The position numbers and the translations under genes are program-made. DNA of 32,033 nt from assembly GCA_020832455.1 (NCBI GenBank), contig JAFIEQ010000035.1, positions 1 to 32,033 on the forward strand. Direction: 5' to 3'. Below are positions 24,859 through 32,033 of the stretch, one piece after another (the stretch's first letter is position 1; every line of letters begins with the position of its first letter). The DNA is from Nitriliruptoraceae bacterium (GTDB lineage Bacteria; Actinomycetota; Nitriliruptoria; Nitriliruptorales; Nitriliruptoraceae). The notes under the pieces were generated by a model. That model did not search any database and was not told the origin of the DNA. It worked only from the letters and a program-made list of their open reading frames with translations.

Positions 24859-25635
24859 ATGGACCCCTTTGGCATGAGCCCTGAGCAGTACACAGCTGCG
24901 GCAACCTGGCTAGCGGCGCTGGCGGGCCTGGGCACTTTGGTCGTGGTGATCGTGACCGCGCTCTACGCCAAGGGCCAGCTAGAGGAGGCTCGAAGCCTCC
25001 GCCTTGCCCAGACCCGGCCCTTCGTGGTCGTATCGGTGGACGTCGAGCAGCAGACAATGTTCATGCTGGTCGTGGAGAACATCGGCTCGGTGCCCGCCCA
25101 CAACGTTCGTGTGGAGTTCGACCAGATGCCGCACTCGTCTGGTCGTGGCTTTGACGAACTGCGCTTGCTCAAGGAACCAATCCCGACGATGCCACCTGGC
25201 CACCGCTATCGCGCCTACTGGGAGTCTGCCCTCAGCGTCTTCGACAAGGAGGAGCCGTACGAGCACCCGATGGTGTACCGCGCCGAGGTGACCTACGAAA
25301 ATCCCGAAGGACACACCTACCCCACCGAGACGTACATCCTCGACTTCCGAGTGTATGAAGGTCAGGCCGCTGGGCCGAAGGGCATGCATGACCTTGTGAG
25401 GGCCGTTGAGACGATTCACAAGCAACAGAAGCAGTGGAGCCAGAAGGGATTACACGTTCGCGCACGCAACGAGGACCGTGCCGCTCGGCGACGCGTCCGT
25501 CCAATCAGTATCGCTCGGGCGCTGGGCGAGAAGGATGCGGACGGCTGGGTCGGTTTCGCGCGTGAAGTCGTCCGGGGGTTTCGACAACGGCACGGACTGT
25601 ACGAGCGGCCGGGGGTGCGCAAGCGAAAGGGCTAA
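24859..25635 (+). CDS. Single-pass membrane protein of unknown function
   Basis: The 258-aa protein has one N-terminal hydrophobic segment (about residues 14-37) followed by a short amphipathic stretch QLEEARSLRLAQTRP, then a beta-rich middle (FVVVSVDVEQQTMFMLVVENIG, core MFMLVVENIGSVPAHNVRV) resembling an immunoglobulin-like or transthyretin-like sandwich, and a basic C-terminal tail (ARRRVRPISIAR ... RKRKG). Proteins of this layout are common and unnamed in actinobacteria and often sit next to restriction or defence genes. The ATG at 24859 has no clear Shine-Dalgarno; a second ATG at residue 6 is possible. It lies 206 bp ahead of the McrB gene on the same strand. Confidence 0.75.
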   Translation: MDPFGMSPEQYTAAATWLAALAGLGTLVVVIVTALYAKGQLEEARSLRLAQTRPFVVVSVDVEQQTMFMLVVENIGSVPAHNVRVEFDQMPHSSGRGFDELRLLKEPIPTMPPGHRYRAYWESALSVFDKEEPYEHPMVYRAEVTYENPEGHTYPTETYILDFRVYEGQAAGPKGMHDLVRAVETIHKQQKQWSQKGLHVRARNEDRAARRRVRPISIARALGEKDADGWVGFAREVVRGFRQRHGLYERPGVRKRKG

Positions 25636-25841
25636 CCCCGGCCCCGCGCGGACAACCGCCAACACGCGGCACTTTGCGCTCTTCTGCCTGTTTCGTTGCA
25701 TTGGCCGTGCACCGCCGGCTGAATCGAAAGCGCCAGCGCTGAGGCACACGAAGCGGGGACTACAGAGTCGGTTAATCGTTGCAGGCGCGGAGGGGGCCGT
25801 CGTTGCTGGGCACCGCGGCCTAGCGTCCGTAGCGATCACTC

Positions 25842-28800
25842 ATGCTGGCAGAGATGGGGAACGCAGTGGCCCGAGCACATCGTCCCGATAATTCGTTGCT
25901 CTACGAGGTCGCGCACGAATGGGTGGCCACGTGCCTCCACGACGATGGCTCTCTCTTCCGAGCGCGTGATCGGCTCTGGATTCAAGAGAACTCCCACGAG
26001 CTCCACGGGCTGTTCAACGAGCAGCCGGACGAGTCGTCTGACCCGTTCCTGGTCAAGCTCGGGCGCCAACTTGCGGATGCGAACGATGATCTCGTTCTGC
26101 TCTTCGCCGAGATGCTCTATATCCACCTACTGATCGCACGCGACATCGGCGGCTCGGCCAAGCGCGACAACCTCGATGCAGTGCTGGGACAGATGCGCGA
26201 TCCAGTCGAGGTGCCAGAGGACCTCGACAGCGAACTCGATGCCGGACTCGTGCTGACGGGAGTGGCCTACAAGACCTACCGGCCACAGCAGCTGTGGTTC
26301 TTCATCGACGTGATGATCACACTGAAGGAGCTGGACGAGCCAGGTCGCAGCGAGGTCGTCTCGGACCCCTGGAAGTTCCGCGACTTGGTCGACCGCGTCC
26401 CGATCGAGGCCGCTTACGCGCAGCGGAACGCACTACTGCACCTCGTGCACCCAGACACGTTCGAGGACTGCGTCTCGCGCGATCACAAGGTGCAGATGAG
26501 CACCGCCTTCAGCCACCTGGCGAGGACCGACCAGGACGATGTCGATCGAGCCCTGCTGCAGATCCGCGAGGCGCTCGAGGCGGACGCTGGCCACCCCATC
26601 AACTTCTACGCGGAGCCGTACCGCTCGCAGTGGGCTCGCGAGCGGATCCGAGCATGGGAGATGCTCGAGTTAGCGGGAAGAGCGATCGTTGCCTGGGACG
26701 ACTTCGATGAGCAGGAACGGGGTTACAAGCTCGAACTGGCCGAAGGCCTGGGAGAGCTGTACCGCAGCGACCGGCTGACGGGCTGGGGTCTGGACGTCGT
26801 GCGCGCCGTCGGACGAACCAACCTCGTCAACTTCCGTCCGATGGGGCGACTCCGTGACCTCGCCAAACGCGAGCCGGATGCCTTCGATGCCGCCGTCGCA
26901 GGGCTCGTCGACGCTGATGACGCCGTGGTCGCGATCGATGGCTTCGCTGCGTACATCGGCGACACGGTCGGAGCTCGCGGAGCGCGGCTGAGTATCGCTG
27001 CGACACTGCTCATGGGCGTCGATCCGACGCGTTTCGTGCCCTGGCGTGCACAGGCGACGGTCACCTACGAACGGCTGCTCGGGACGGAACTCGAGGAGGG
27101 TGGCTCGGACGCGGCTCACTACGCCAGCTACCTCGAGATGCTCGATCTCGTCGTAGAGGAGCTCAAGCGGCGCGGCGTCGAGCTCCGCGACCGCCTCGAG
27201 GCGCAGTCGATGCTCTGGGTGGTGGCGGGCCGGTCGCTGGACGAGGAGCCGTTCTCCTCACTCTCCGGTGCGCAGAGGAACAAGCTCGCCAAGTGGAGGG
27301 GCGAGGAACTCGCTGAGGACGAGGAGGACACGACCGCATCGCAGGAGCAATGGCGGATGCTCCGGCTTCGCCAGATCACCGACGCATCGGAACAGCTCGG
27401 CCCGCGGGCCCCGCAGCTCGACCGCGACCGAACGGAGCAAGAGGCGAGGGCAGCGCTCCAGGAGCTTCGACGTGGTCGGGATGCCTCTGCGTTCGCGTCG
27501 CGGTACCGGGAGATGGAGCACGCCCTGCCCCATACCCGCAAGGGGGCGCATCAGACGTTCCTCGGTGCGCTGAGCAACAAGGCTGACGATCCCGTCGAGG
27601 TTGCGACGGTGCTCGCTGATGCATTCACCGCACCGAGTACGCGCGCCGAGGTCAGCGAACGGATCGAGCCCCTCGTCGAGCTCGCTGAACGCACCGGAAC
27701 AGCCCACTCGCCCTCGGCCGGGATGGCACCACTCGCAGCCTCGGCCTTCTGGCACCTGCAGAGCGATCAGTGGCTTCCGCTGTACCGCAACGTCGAGGAG
27801 GCGTTGAGCTGGTGGGACTGGCTGCCTGGCTACGAGACGGCCACCGAGCGCTACCTCAACTACCTCGATGTCTTCTCGGGCCCGGACACGACCCTGGAGA
27901 CCCTCCACGCGTTCGGACGTATCCAGACTGGCTGGTTCCCCGGCCTCGACCCCAGCCTCGTCGAGCGGCTCGCGGCCAACCAGCAAGCTGAACCAGCAGA
28001 CACCCCCGACGTCCGACGGAACCTGGAACACGTCCTCGCCGATCTGAAGGTCCTCGATCGCTGTATCGGTGAGTCGATGACCAACCTGCTAGGACAGCGC
28101 TTGGAGACCGTCACCTCCGCACGCGACGGCAGGGGCGCGCTCGATGCGTTCGTGGCGTGGCGCCCAGGGAGGAGCCTCGCGAAGCCGCCACCTGATGTGC
28201 GCGTCTGGATCACTGCGGACGGCGTCGCGATCGGAGTCCATCCAGGTGGTGGGCGGGAACGGCATGCGGAAGCGGCGCGCATCGCGCGGGAGCGCCGACC
28301 AGATGACGTCCAGATCCTCGCGATCACGCAGGATGGTCGGGGAGCCCGCGATCTCAGCGCAGTCGACGATCCAGGCGACGACGAGTTCCTGGTCGGCCGC
28401 TGGTACCCAGGTTCGACGATCCTCGGGCGACCGGACATCGTCGACGACCTCACGGCACTGGTGACCCGACTGAAGCCCCTGCTCGGTGCGTGGCTTTCCA
28501 GTCTCGGTGGCGGATCAGTGCCGATCACCGACGCGGCCGGCGACGAGCAGCTCGCTGCCGAGGTCGACCGCTTCCAATCCGAGCTCTCCTATCCGACCGC
28601 CAAGGATCGCCAGCGCATCGAAGCCAGGACCCAGCTTCGGGAGGTGCTCACCCCGGAGGGTCTGGACGGCTTCGACCTCGACGGGATACGACAGGTCGTC
28701 AACTCGCACGCGGGGGGAAGGCCAGGCCCCCAGGCGGTCCTGAACACCACCATCAACGAGGCAGATGCGGAAGGGCTCGATCGGCTCTTCGGCGCGATCC

Positions 28801-30068
28801 GCTACCTGCTGTGGGATGGAGACCTCTCGGAGGCCGAGCGCATCGACCGAATCCTCGACAAGCAGGATCTCGGCTTACCAGGCCTGGGCGAGGCCGTCAT
28901 CGTCAAGCTGCTCGCGACCGCACACCCGGATCGCTGGGTGCCGGCGTTCCCGCTCCACGGTGACATGGGCAAGCTGCGCCACCTTGAGGTGCTCGGCCTG
29001 CCGAACCAGCTCCTCGGGACACCAGGCGAGCAGCAGGTCGCTGCGAACGACGCGATCCGCGAGCGGCTCGAGCCCTTCTTCCCCGGCGACACCTGGGGGA
29101 TGAAGGAGTTCGTGTACTGGCTCGCCAGTCGCGAGGATGTCGAAACGAAGGTCGCGGACATCGACCTGATCGAGAAGGCCGCGCGCGAACTCTTCGTCTC
29201 CGTCGACTTCCTCCGCGAGATCGTCGACCTGCTGCGTGAGAAGAAACAGGTCATCCTCTACGGGCCACCAGGGACGGGCAAGACCTACCTCGCGCGTCGG
29301 CTCGCCCGCGCATTGGTCAACGAGGACGAGGGTCGCTACCGACTCGTGCAGTTCCACCCCTCGTACTCCTACGAGGACTTCTTCAAGGGATACCGACCGA
29401 TCACCGGTACCGACGGGCAGCTGAGCTACGAACTGCGCCAAGGCCCCTTCGCGCGGATGTCGGAGATCGCCGAGGCATCACCCGCCGCGGAGCACGTGAT
29501 GATCATCGATGAGATCAACCGGGCGAACCTGCCGAAGGTGTTCGGGGAGTTGCTCTACCTGCTCGAGTACCGCGATGACCCGGCCTACACGCAATACCGA
29601 CCTCACGAGCCGTTCACCGTGCCCGAGAAGCTCTACCTGATCGGCACGATGAACACCGCCGACCGCTCGATCGCGCTGGTCGATGCTGCGATGCGTCGGC
29701 GGTTCCACTTCGTACCGTTCTTCCCACACGAGGGTGAGGTGGCCGGGCTGCTCCGCAGGTGGCTCGAGGCCCGACAAGGGCCGCGTTGGGTCGCCGACCT
29801 GCTGGATCAGGTGAACGACGAACTCAGGACCGATCTGGGTGGCCCCCATCTGCAGATCGGGCCGAGCTACTTCATGGTCGACGACCTCGACGAGCCCAAG
29901 GTCGAACGCATCTGGAAGTACAGCATCCACCCCTACATCGAGGAGCAGCTGTTCGGCCAGCAGGAGCGGATCGACCACTACCGGTTCGACGCGGTCATGC
30001 GACGTCACTGGGAGGATCACGTCGACGAGCTCGACCAGAAGGTCGGTGACCACGATGACCTCGGTTGA
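25842..30068 (+). CDS. mcrB: McrB-like AAA+ GTPase with very large N-terminal region
   Basis: A 1408-aa protein. The C-terminal quarter is an McrB-type AAA+ motor: Walker A GPPGTGKT (1141-1148), HPSYSYEDFFKGYRP, Walker B MIIDEINRAN (1220-1229), and GTMNTADRS (1268-1276), the McrB signature, then DAAMRRRF. The N-terminal 1,100 residues are helical and acidic; two sub-parts stand out, a mixed alpha/beta block about 785-885 and a block about 944-1060 containing LPGLGEAVIVKLL, a hairpin-like motif seen in other McrB fusions. These regions probably recognise the target (modified DNA or another cue). It is coupled to mcrC by a 14-bp overlap. The ATG at 25842 lacks a Shine-Dalgarno; GTG 25866 follows GGGGAA and is an alternative. 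Confidence 0.92.
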   Translation: MLAEMGNAVARAHRPDNSLLYEVAHEWVATCLHDDGSLFRARDRLWIQENSHELHGLFNEQPDESSDPFLVKLGRQLADANDDLVLLFAEMLYIHLLIARDIGGSAKRDNLDAVLGQMRDPVEVPEDLDSELDAGLVLTGVAYKTYRPQQLWFFIDVMITLKELDEPGRSEVVSDPWKFRDLVDRVPIEAAYAQRNALLHLVHPDTFEDCVSRDHKVQMSTAFSHLARTDQDDVDRALLQIREALEADAGHPINFYAEPYRSQWARERIRAWEMLELAGRAIVAWDDFDEQERGYKLELAEGLGELYRSDRLTGWGLDVVRAVGRTNLVNFRPMGRLRDLAKREPDAFDAAVAGLVDADDAVVAIDGFAAYIGDTVGARGARLSIAATLLMGVDPTRFVPWRAQATVTYERLLGTELEEGGSDAAHYASYLEMLDLVVEELKRRGVELRDRLEAQSMLWVVAGRSLDEEPFSSLSGAQRNKLAKWRGEELAEDEEDTTASQEQWRMLRLRQITDASEQLGPRAPQLDRDRTEQEARAALQELRRGRDASAFASRYREMEHALPHTRKGAHQTFLGALSNKADDPVEVATVLADAFTAPSTRAEVSERIEPLVELAERTGTAHSPSAGMAPLAASAFWHLQSDQWLPLYRNVEEALSWWDWLPGYETATERYLNYLDVFSGPDTTLETLHAFGRIQTGWFPGLDPSLVERLAANQQAEPADTPDVRRNLEHVLADLKVLDRCIGESMTNLLGQRLETVTSARDGRGALDAFVAWRPGRSLAKPPPDVRVWITADGVAIGVHPGGGRERHAEAARIARERRPDDVQILAITQDGRGARDLSAVDDPGDDEFLVGRWYPGSTILGRPDIVDDLTALVTRLKPLLGAWLSSLGGGSVPITDAAGDEQLAAEVDRFQSELSYPTAKDRQRIEARTQLREVLTPEGLDGFDLDGIRQVVNSHAGGRPGPQAVLNTTINEADAEGLDRLFGAIRYLLWDGDLSEAERIDRILDKQDLGLPGLGEAVIVKLLATAHPDRWVPAFPLHGDMGKLRHLEVLGLPNQLLGTPGEQQVAANDAIRERLEPFFPGDTWGMKEFVYWLASREDVETKVADIDLIEKAARELFVSVDFLREIVDLLREKKQVILYGPPGTGKTYLARRLARALVNEDEGRYRLVQFHPSYSYEDFFKGYRPITGTDGQLSYELRQGPFARMSEIAEASPAAEHVMIIDEINRANLPKVFGELLYLLEYRDDPAYTQYRPHEPFTVPEKLYLIGTMNTADRSIALVDAAMRRRFHFVPFFPHEGEVAGLLRRWLEARQGPRWVADLLDQVNDELRTDLGGPHLQIGPSYFMVDDLDEPKVERIWKYSIHPYIEEQLFGQQERIDHYRFDAVMRRHWEDHVDELDQKVGDHDDLG

Positions 30069-31344
30069 CCCGGTCATCAGCCTACGGGAACACCGGTCCG
30101 CGGAACACGAGCTCACCCGGCAGCAGGTGGCGGCACTGCAGGCGACGGCATCCAAGCTGATCCGGCTTGAGGTGACCGCAGTCACCGACCGCTACCGGGT
30201 CGTTGCGGGCAGTGTCGTTGGGGCCGCGAACGTGGCGGGTGTCCAGGTCCTCGTGCGTCCCAAGATCCCGCTCCGGAACCTGCTGTACCTCCTCGGCGCT
30301 GGCTACGACGACATCCGGTGGTGGGAAGAGACGTTCCCCTACGACCGGGAGCAGGAACTGCTCCCGGCCTTCCTGGCCTTCTTCACGCGTTCTCTGCAGC
30401 GCGCTCTCGGCGTCGGTCTGCTGCGGACCTACCGATGGGAGGAAGAGCGCCTGCCGACGATCCGGGGCCGGCTCGACTTCACGGAGCATCTTCGACGCCC
30501 GGGCCACGACCTCCCGATCGCGTGCCGCTACGAGGAGTTCACCGCCGACAACCAGCTGAACCGCTACCTGCGCGCGGCCGTGCGGCGCGCCCTCTTCGTG
30601 CCTGACGTTCCGGCGGCACTGCGCCGGGTACTTCAAGCTGAACTCGTCCGCTTCGAAGAGGTAGAGGACACGGTGGTCAGGGTGGACGCCCTCGACGGCT
30701 ACGTGCATACGCGCCTCGATGACCACTACCGCACACCACTCGCACTCGCCCGGATCCTGCTGGCAGGTGGGACGATCGCTGACCGCCGTGGCTCGACCGG
30801 TGCGGGAACGTTCGCCATCGACATGAACAGGCTGTTCGAGAACTTCGTCGCCGAACGCCTGCGTCGCTACCTCGCACCCGCGTTCGTCCTCCAGCGAGAG
30901 CCGGTGACAGCGCTCGATGTCGATCGGAAGGTGCGTACGAAGCCCGACATCGTCCTTCGGCGTCGGGACGGGACGCTCGCCTACGTGGCGGACGTCAAGT
31001 ACAAGCTGTCGGGTACCGGTTTCGCCCGTAATCCCGACTACTACCAGTTGCTGGCCTACGCGACGATGATGAACCAGCCGGAGGGGATGCTGATCTACCA
31101 CGACGCCGGTGGCGATGATCCGCTGCCGACGCGGATCTCGGTTCGGAACTCACCGGTCTCGATCACGACGTACCGACTCGACCTCGGCGGAGATCCAGGC
31201 GCGGTCGAGCAGCAGCTCCGCGACCTTGCCGCTTGCATACGCGAGCAAGTAGAGAGTTCGCCAGATGCCATCGCTGTCCAGGGATCAAGCATCGAGTGGC
31301 TTCGAGGTCGGCGCCTCACGCCAGCAGCCAGACCACGACGGTGA
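30055..31344 (+). CDS. mcrC: McrC-like restriction endonuclease subunit
   Basis: The 429-aa protein is the nuclease partner of McrB. The N-terminal beta-rich part includes VRPKIPLRNLLYLL (67-80) and IRGRLDF (136-142), the middle FTADNQLNRYL (162-172), and FAIDMNRLFENFV (253-265) leads into a PD-(D/E)XK core: TKPDIVL (Asp298) and YVADVKYK (Asp313, Lys315), followed by YQLLAYA. In the known complex McrC stimulates McrB GTP hydrolysis and cuts DNA. The ATG at 30055 lies inside the last codons of mcrB (14-bp overlap), which favours coupled translation and a fixed ratio. The much longer open frame upstream is antisense-like and discarded. Confidence 0.95.
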   Translation: MTSVDPVISLREHRSAEHELTRQQVAALQATASKLIRLEVTAVTDRYRVVAGSVVGAANVAGVQVLVRPKIPLRNLLYLLGAGYDDIRWWEETFPYDREQELLPAFLAFFTRSLQRALGVGLLRTYRWEEERLPTIRGRLDFTEHLRRPGHDLPIACRYEEFTADNQLNRYLRAAVRRALFVPDVPAALRRVLQAELVRFEEVEDTVVRVDALDGYVHTRLDDHYRTPLALARILLAGGTIADRRGSTGAGTFAIDMNRLFENFVAERLRRYLAPAFVLQREPVTALDVDRKVRTKPDIVLRRRDGTLAYVADVKYKLSGTGFARNPDYYQLLAYATMMNQPEGMLIYHDAGGDDPLPTRISVRNSPVSITTYRLDLGGDPGAVEQQLRDLAACIREQVESSPDAIAVQGSSIEWLRGRRLTPAARPRR

Positions 31345-31468
31345 GGCACACCATGGCGACGATGACGGCGATGATGGCCAGGACCAGCACCAGGTCGGGC
31401 CTACCCGCCAGGTCGTTCCAAGCGGCGAGGACGAGTCGAAGAAGAGAGGTGGGATCGGGTTTTCTCAT
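31316..31468 (-). CDS. Possible 50-aa single-TM peptide
   Basis: A short minus-strand frame encodes MRKPDPTSLLRLVLAAW followed by a hydrophobic helix (about residues 27-49, LVLVLAIIAVIVAMVCLTVV) ending at the C-terminus. GGAGA lies seven bases upstream of its ATG. It overlaps the 3' end of mcrC tail-to-tail by 29 bp and its start overlaps the stop of the 84-aa frame upstream (ATGA). Small TM peptides accompany some defence and toxin-antitoxin loci, but no similarity is recognised. Confidence 0.45.
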   Translation of the reverse strand: MRKPDPTSLLRLVLAAWNDLAGRPDLVLVLAIIAVIVAMVCLTVVVWLLA

Positions 31469-31719
31469 GGGAGCATCTCCAAGTAGGGCTCCCCTTCTCT
31501 GGTCACCCGCTTCGTCGCAGCGGACAGCCCTTTCGTACACTGTCCGCCGAGAAGCAGAGTCTCAACCCCCAGATCCTGCAGAATCTCGTTCCTGCCACCT
31601 CGGTTTCCCCGTATCCGCAGGTGCGACTGACACGTGTTCACGACGGGCAGGCGCACGACCGTGGCTCGACGAACGAGCCCGTCCGAGGCCCGGCGACCGT
31701 CGCGCCAGCGCGGCGCCAC
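31465..31719 (-). CDS. Possible small ORF upstream of the TM peptide (84 aa or shorter)
   Basis: The frame ends NEILQDLGVETLLLGG ... KRVTREGEPYLEMLP and its TGA overlaps the ATG of the 50-aa peptide by 4 bp. The C-terminal 50 residues look more protein-like than the basic N-terminal 30, so a later start (for instance a GTG near VVNTCQSH) is possible. No Shine-Dalgarno or domain is visible. Reported because of the coupling, at low confidence. Confidence 0.25.
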   Translation of the reverse strand: MAPRWRDGRRASDGLVRRATVVRLPVVNTCQSHLRIRGNRGGRNEILQDLGVETLLLGGQCTKGLSAATKRVTREGEPYLEMLP

Positions 31720-31955
31720 TCGAGCGTGGCCAGCAGGGTGTCCAACTGGTCCGCGAACGCTACGCCTGGAGTGCTACGACCAGGCGTACCGGCGGTCGAC
31801 GCACGAGTGAGCTGCCTCGGGAGGTCCGCTCGATCTAGGGCGGGCACGCCACCTCGAGCACCTCGGGCGCGCCGGTGCCCCCCCCGCGGGGGCCGCACGC
31901 GGGGCACGGCGCGGTGGGCGGCTGACCCAGGCCCCACGGAGCCGCGTGTGGTCCA
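31720..31955. other. Gene-poor GC-rich stretch
   Basis: Between the small ORF and the partial gene at the right edge I see only very GC-rich sequence with overlapping spurious frames on both strands and runs of C. No gene, RNA or repeat can be supported. Confidence 0.4.
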
Positions 31956-32033
31956 TCACCCCCCGCGCACCTTCTTGTCCCCCCGCGCCGCCCCGGCGTA
32001 GTACAAGCCCACCGCGACCGGGTTGAGCCGGCT
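31956..32033 (-). CDS. 3' end of an unidentified gene running off the window
   Basis: At the right edge a minus-strand frame reads SRLNPVAVGLYYAGAARG DKKVRGG and stops at 31956-31958. Its composition (LNPVAVGLYYAG) is protein-like, unlike the neighbouring frames, so it is probably the last 25 codons of a gene that continues beyond the window. The family cannot be identified from this piece. Confidence 0.4.
   Translation of the reverse strand, partial: SRLNPVAVGLYYAGAARGDKKVRGG

Noticed and set aside
25801-25841. Promoter ahead of mcrB (TTGCTG and TAGCGT/TAGCGA)
   Set aside because: The spacings (12 or 21 bp) are wrong for a standard -35/-10 pair, so I do not call it.
1-32033. CRISPR arrays, tRNA or rRNA genes
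   Set aside because: No regularly spaced direct repeats and no tRNA- or rRNA-like segments were seen on reading through; an automated scan (tRNAscan, CRISPR finder) would settle it.

Overview
The window is about 70% G+C. Its gene density, GTG/TTG start codons and gene content (short decarboxylating 6-phosphogluconate dehydrogenase, actinobacterial-style HNH and NERD proteins) point to the chromosome of a high-GC actinobacterium. I cannot name the species; a deep-branching class such as Nitriliruptoria is only a guess. I see no rRNA, tRNA or CRISPR array.

Left part (1-5602): ordinary chromosomal genes, mostly on the minus strand. These are a cold-shock protein, an aldose-1-epimerase-like protein, a small Rieske ferredoxin, and a compact oxidative pentose-phosphate operon transcribed gnd > zwf > pgl (6-phosphogluconate dehydrogenase, glucose-6-phosphate dehydrogenase, 6-phosphogluconolactonase). 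A truncated plus-strand FAD-oxidoreductase relic (1666-2022) marks a deletion scar. zwf ends in a run of acidic pentapeptides encoded by a 15-bp tandem repeat.

Central and right part (5990-31344): an accessory region that reads as a defence/DNA-processing island. In order: a membrane-anchored NERD protein; a translationally coupled TRAFAC-type GTPase plus 128-aa partner; a PLD-nuclease/SF2 helicase/DUF3427 protein; a NERD-UvrD helicase; a GIY-YIG-like protein; an HNH nuclease (7032-16181 is one uninterrupted minus-strand run); then on the plus strand a DUF4429-DUF4041-T5orf172 protein and a DUF2075 helicase whose N-terminus looks like a PD-(D/E)XK nuclease. Further right are a stand-alone PD-(D/E)XK protein, a divergent one-TM protein and a McrB-McrC restriction pair with a very large (about 1,100-aa) McrB N-terminal region. 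Almost every gene is a nuclease, a nucleic-acid NTPase or a regulatory NTPase, as expected when several anti-mobile-element systems pile up in one hotspot.

Within the island an intact ISL3-family insertion sequence (21000-22415, 8-bp target duplication) splits a six-TM voltage-gated ion-channel gene. Removing the element and one duplication restores one 258-codon reading frame, so the insertion looks recent. The last 0.6 kb holds two possible tiny minus-strand ORFs and the 3' end of a gene that runs off the window.
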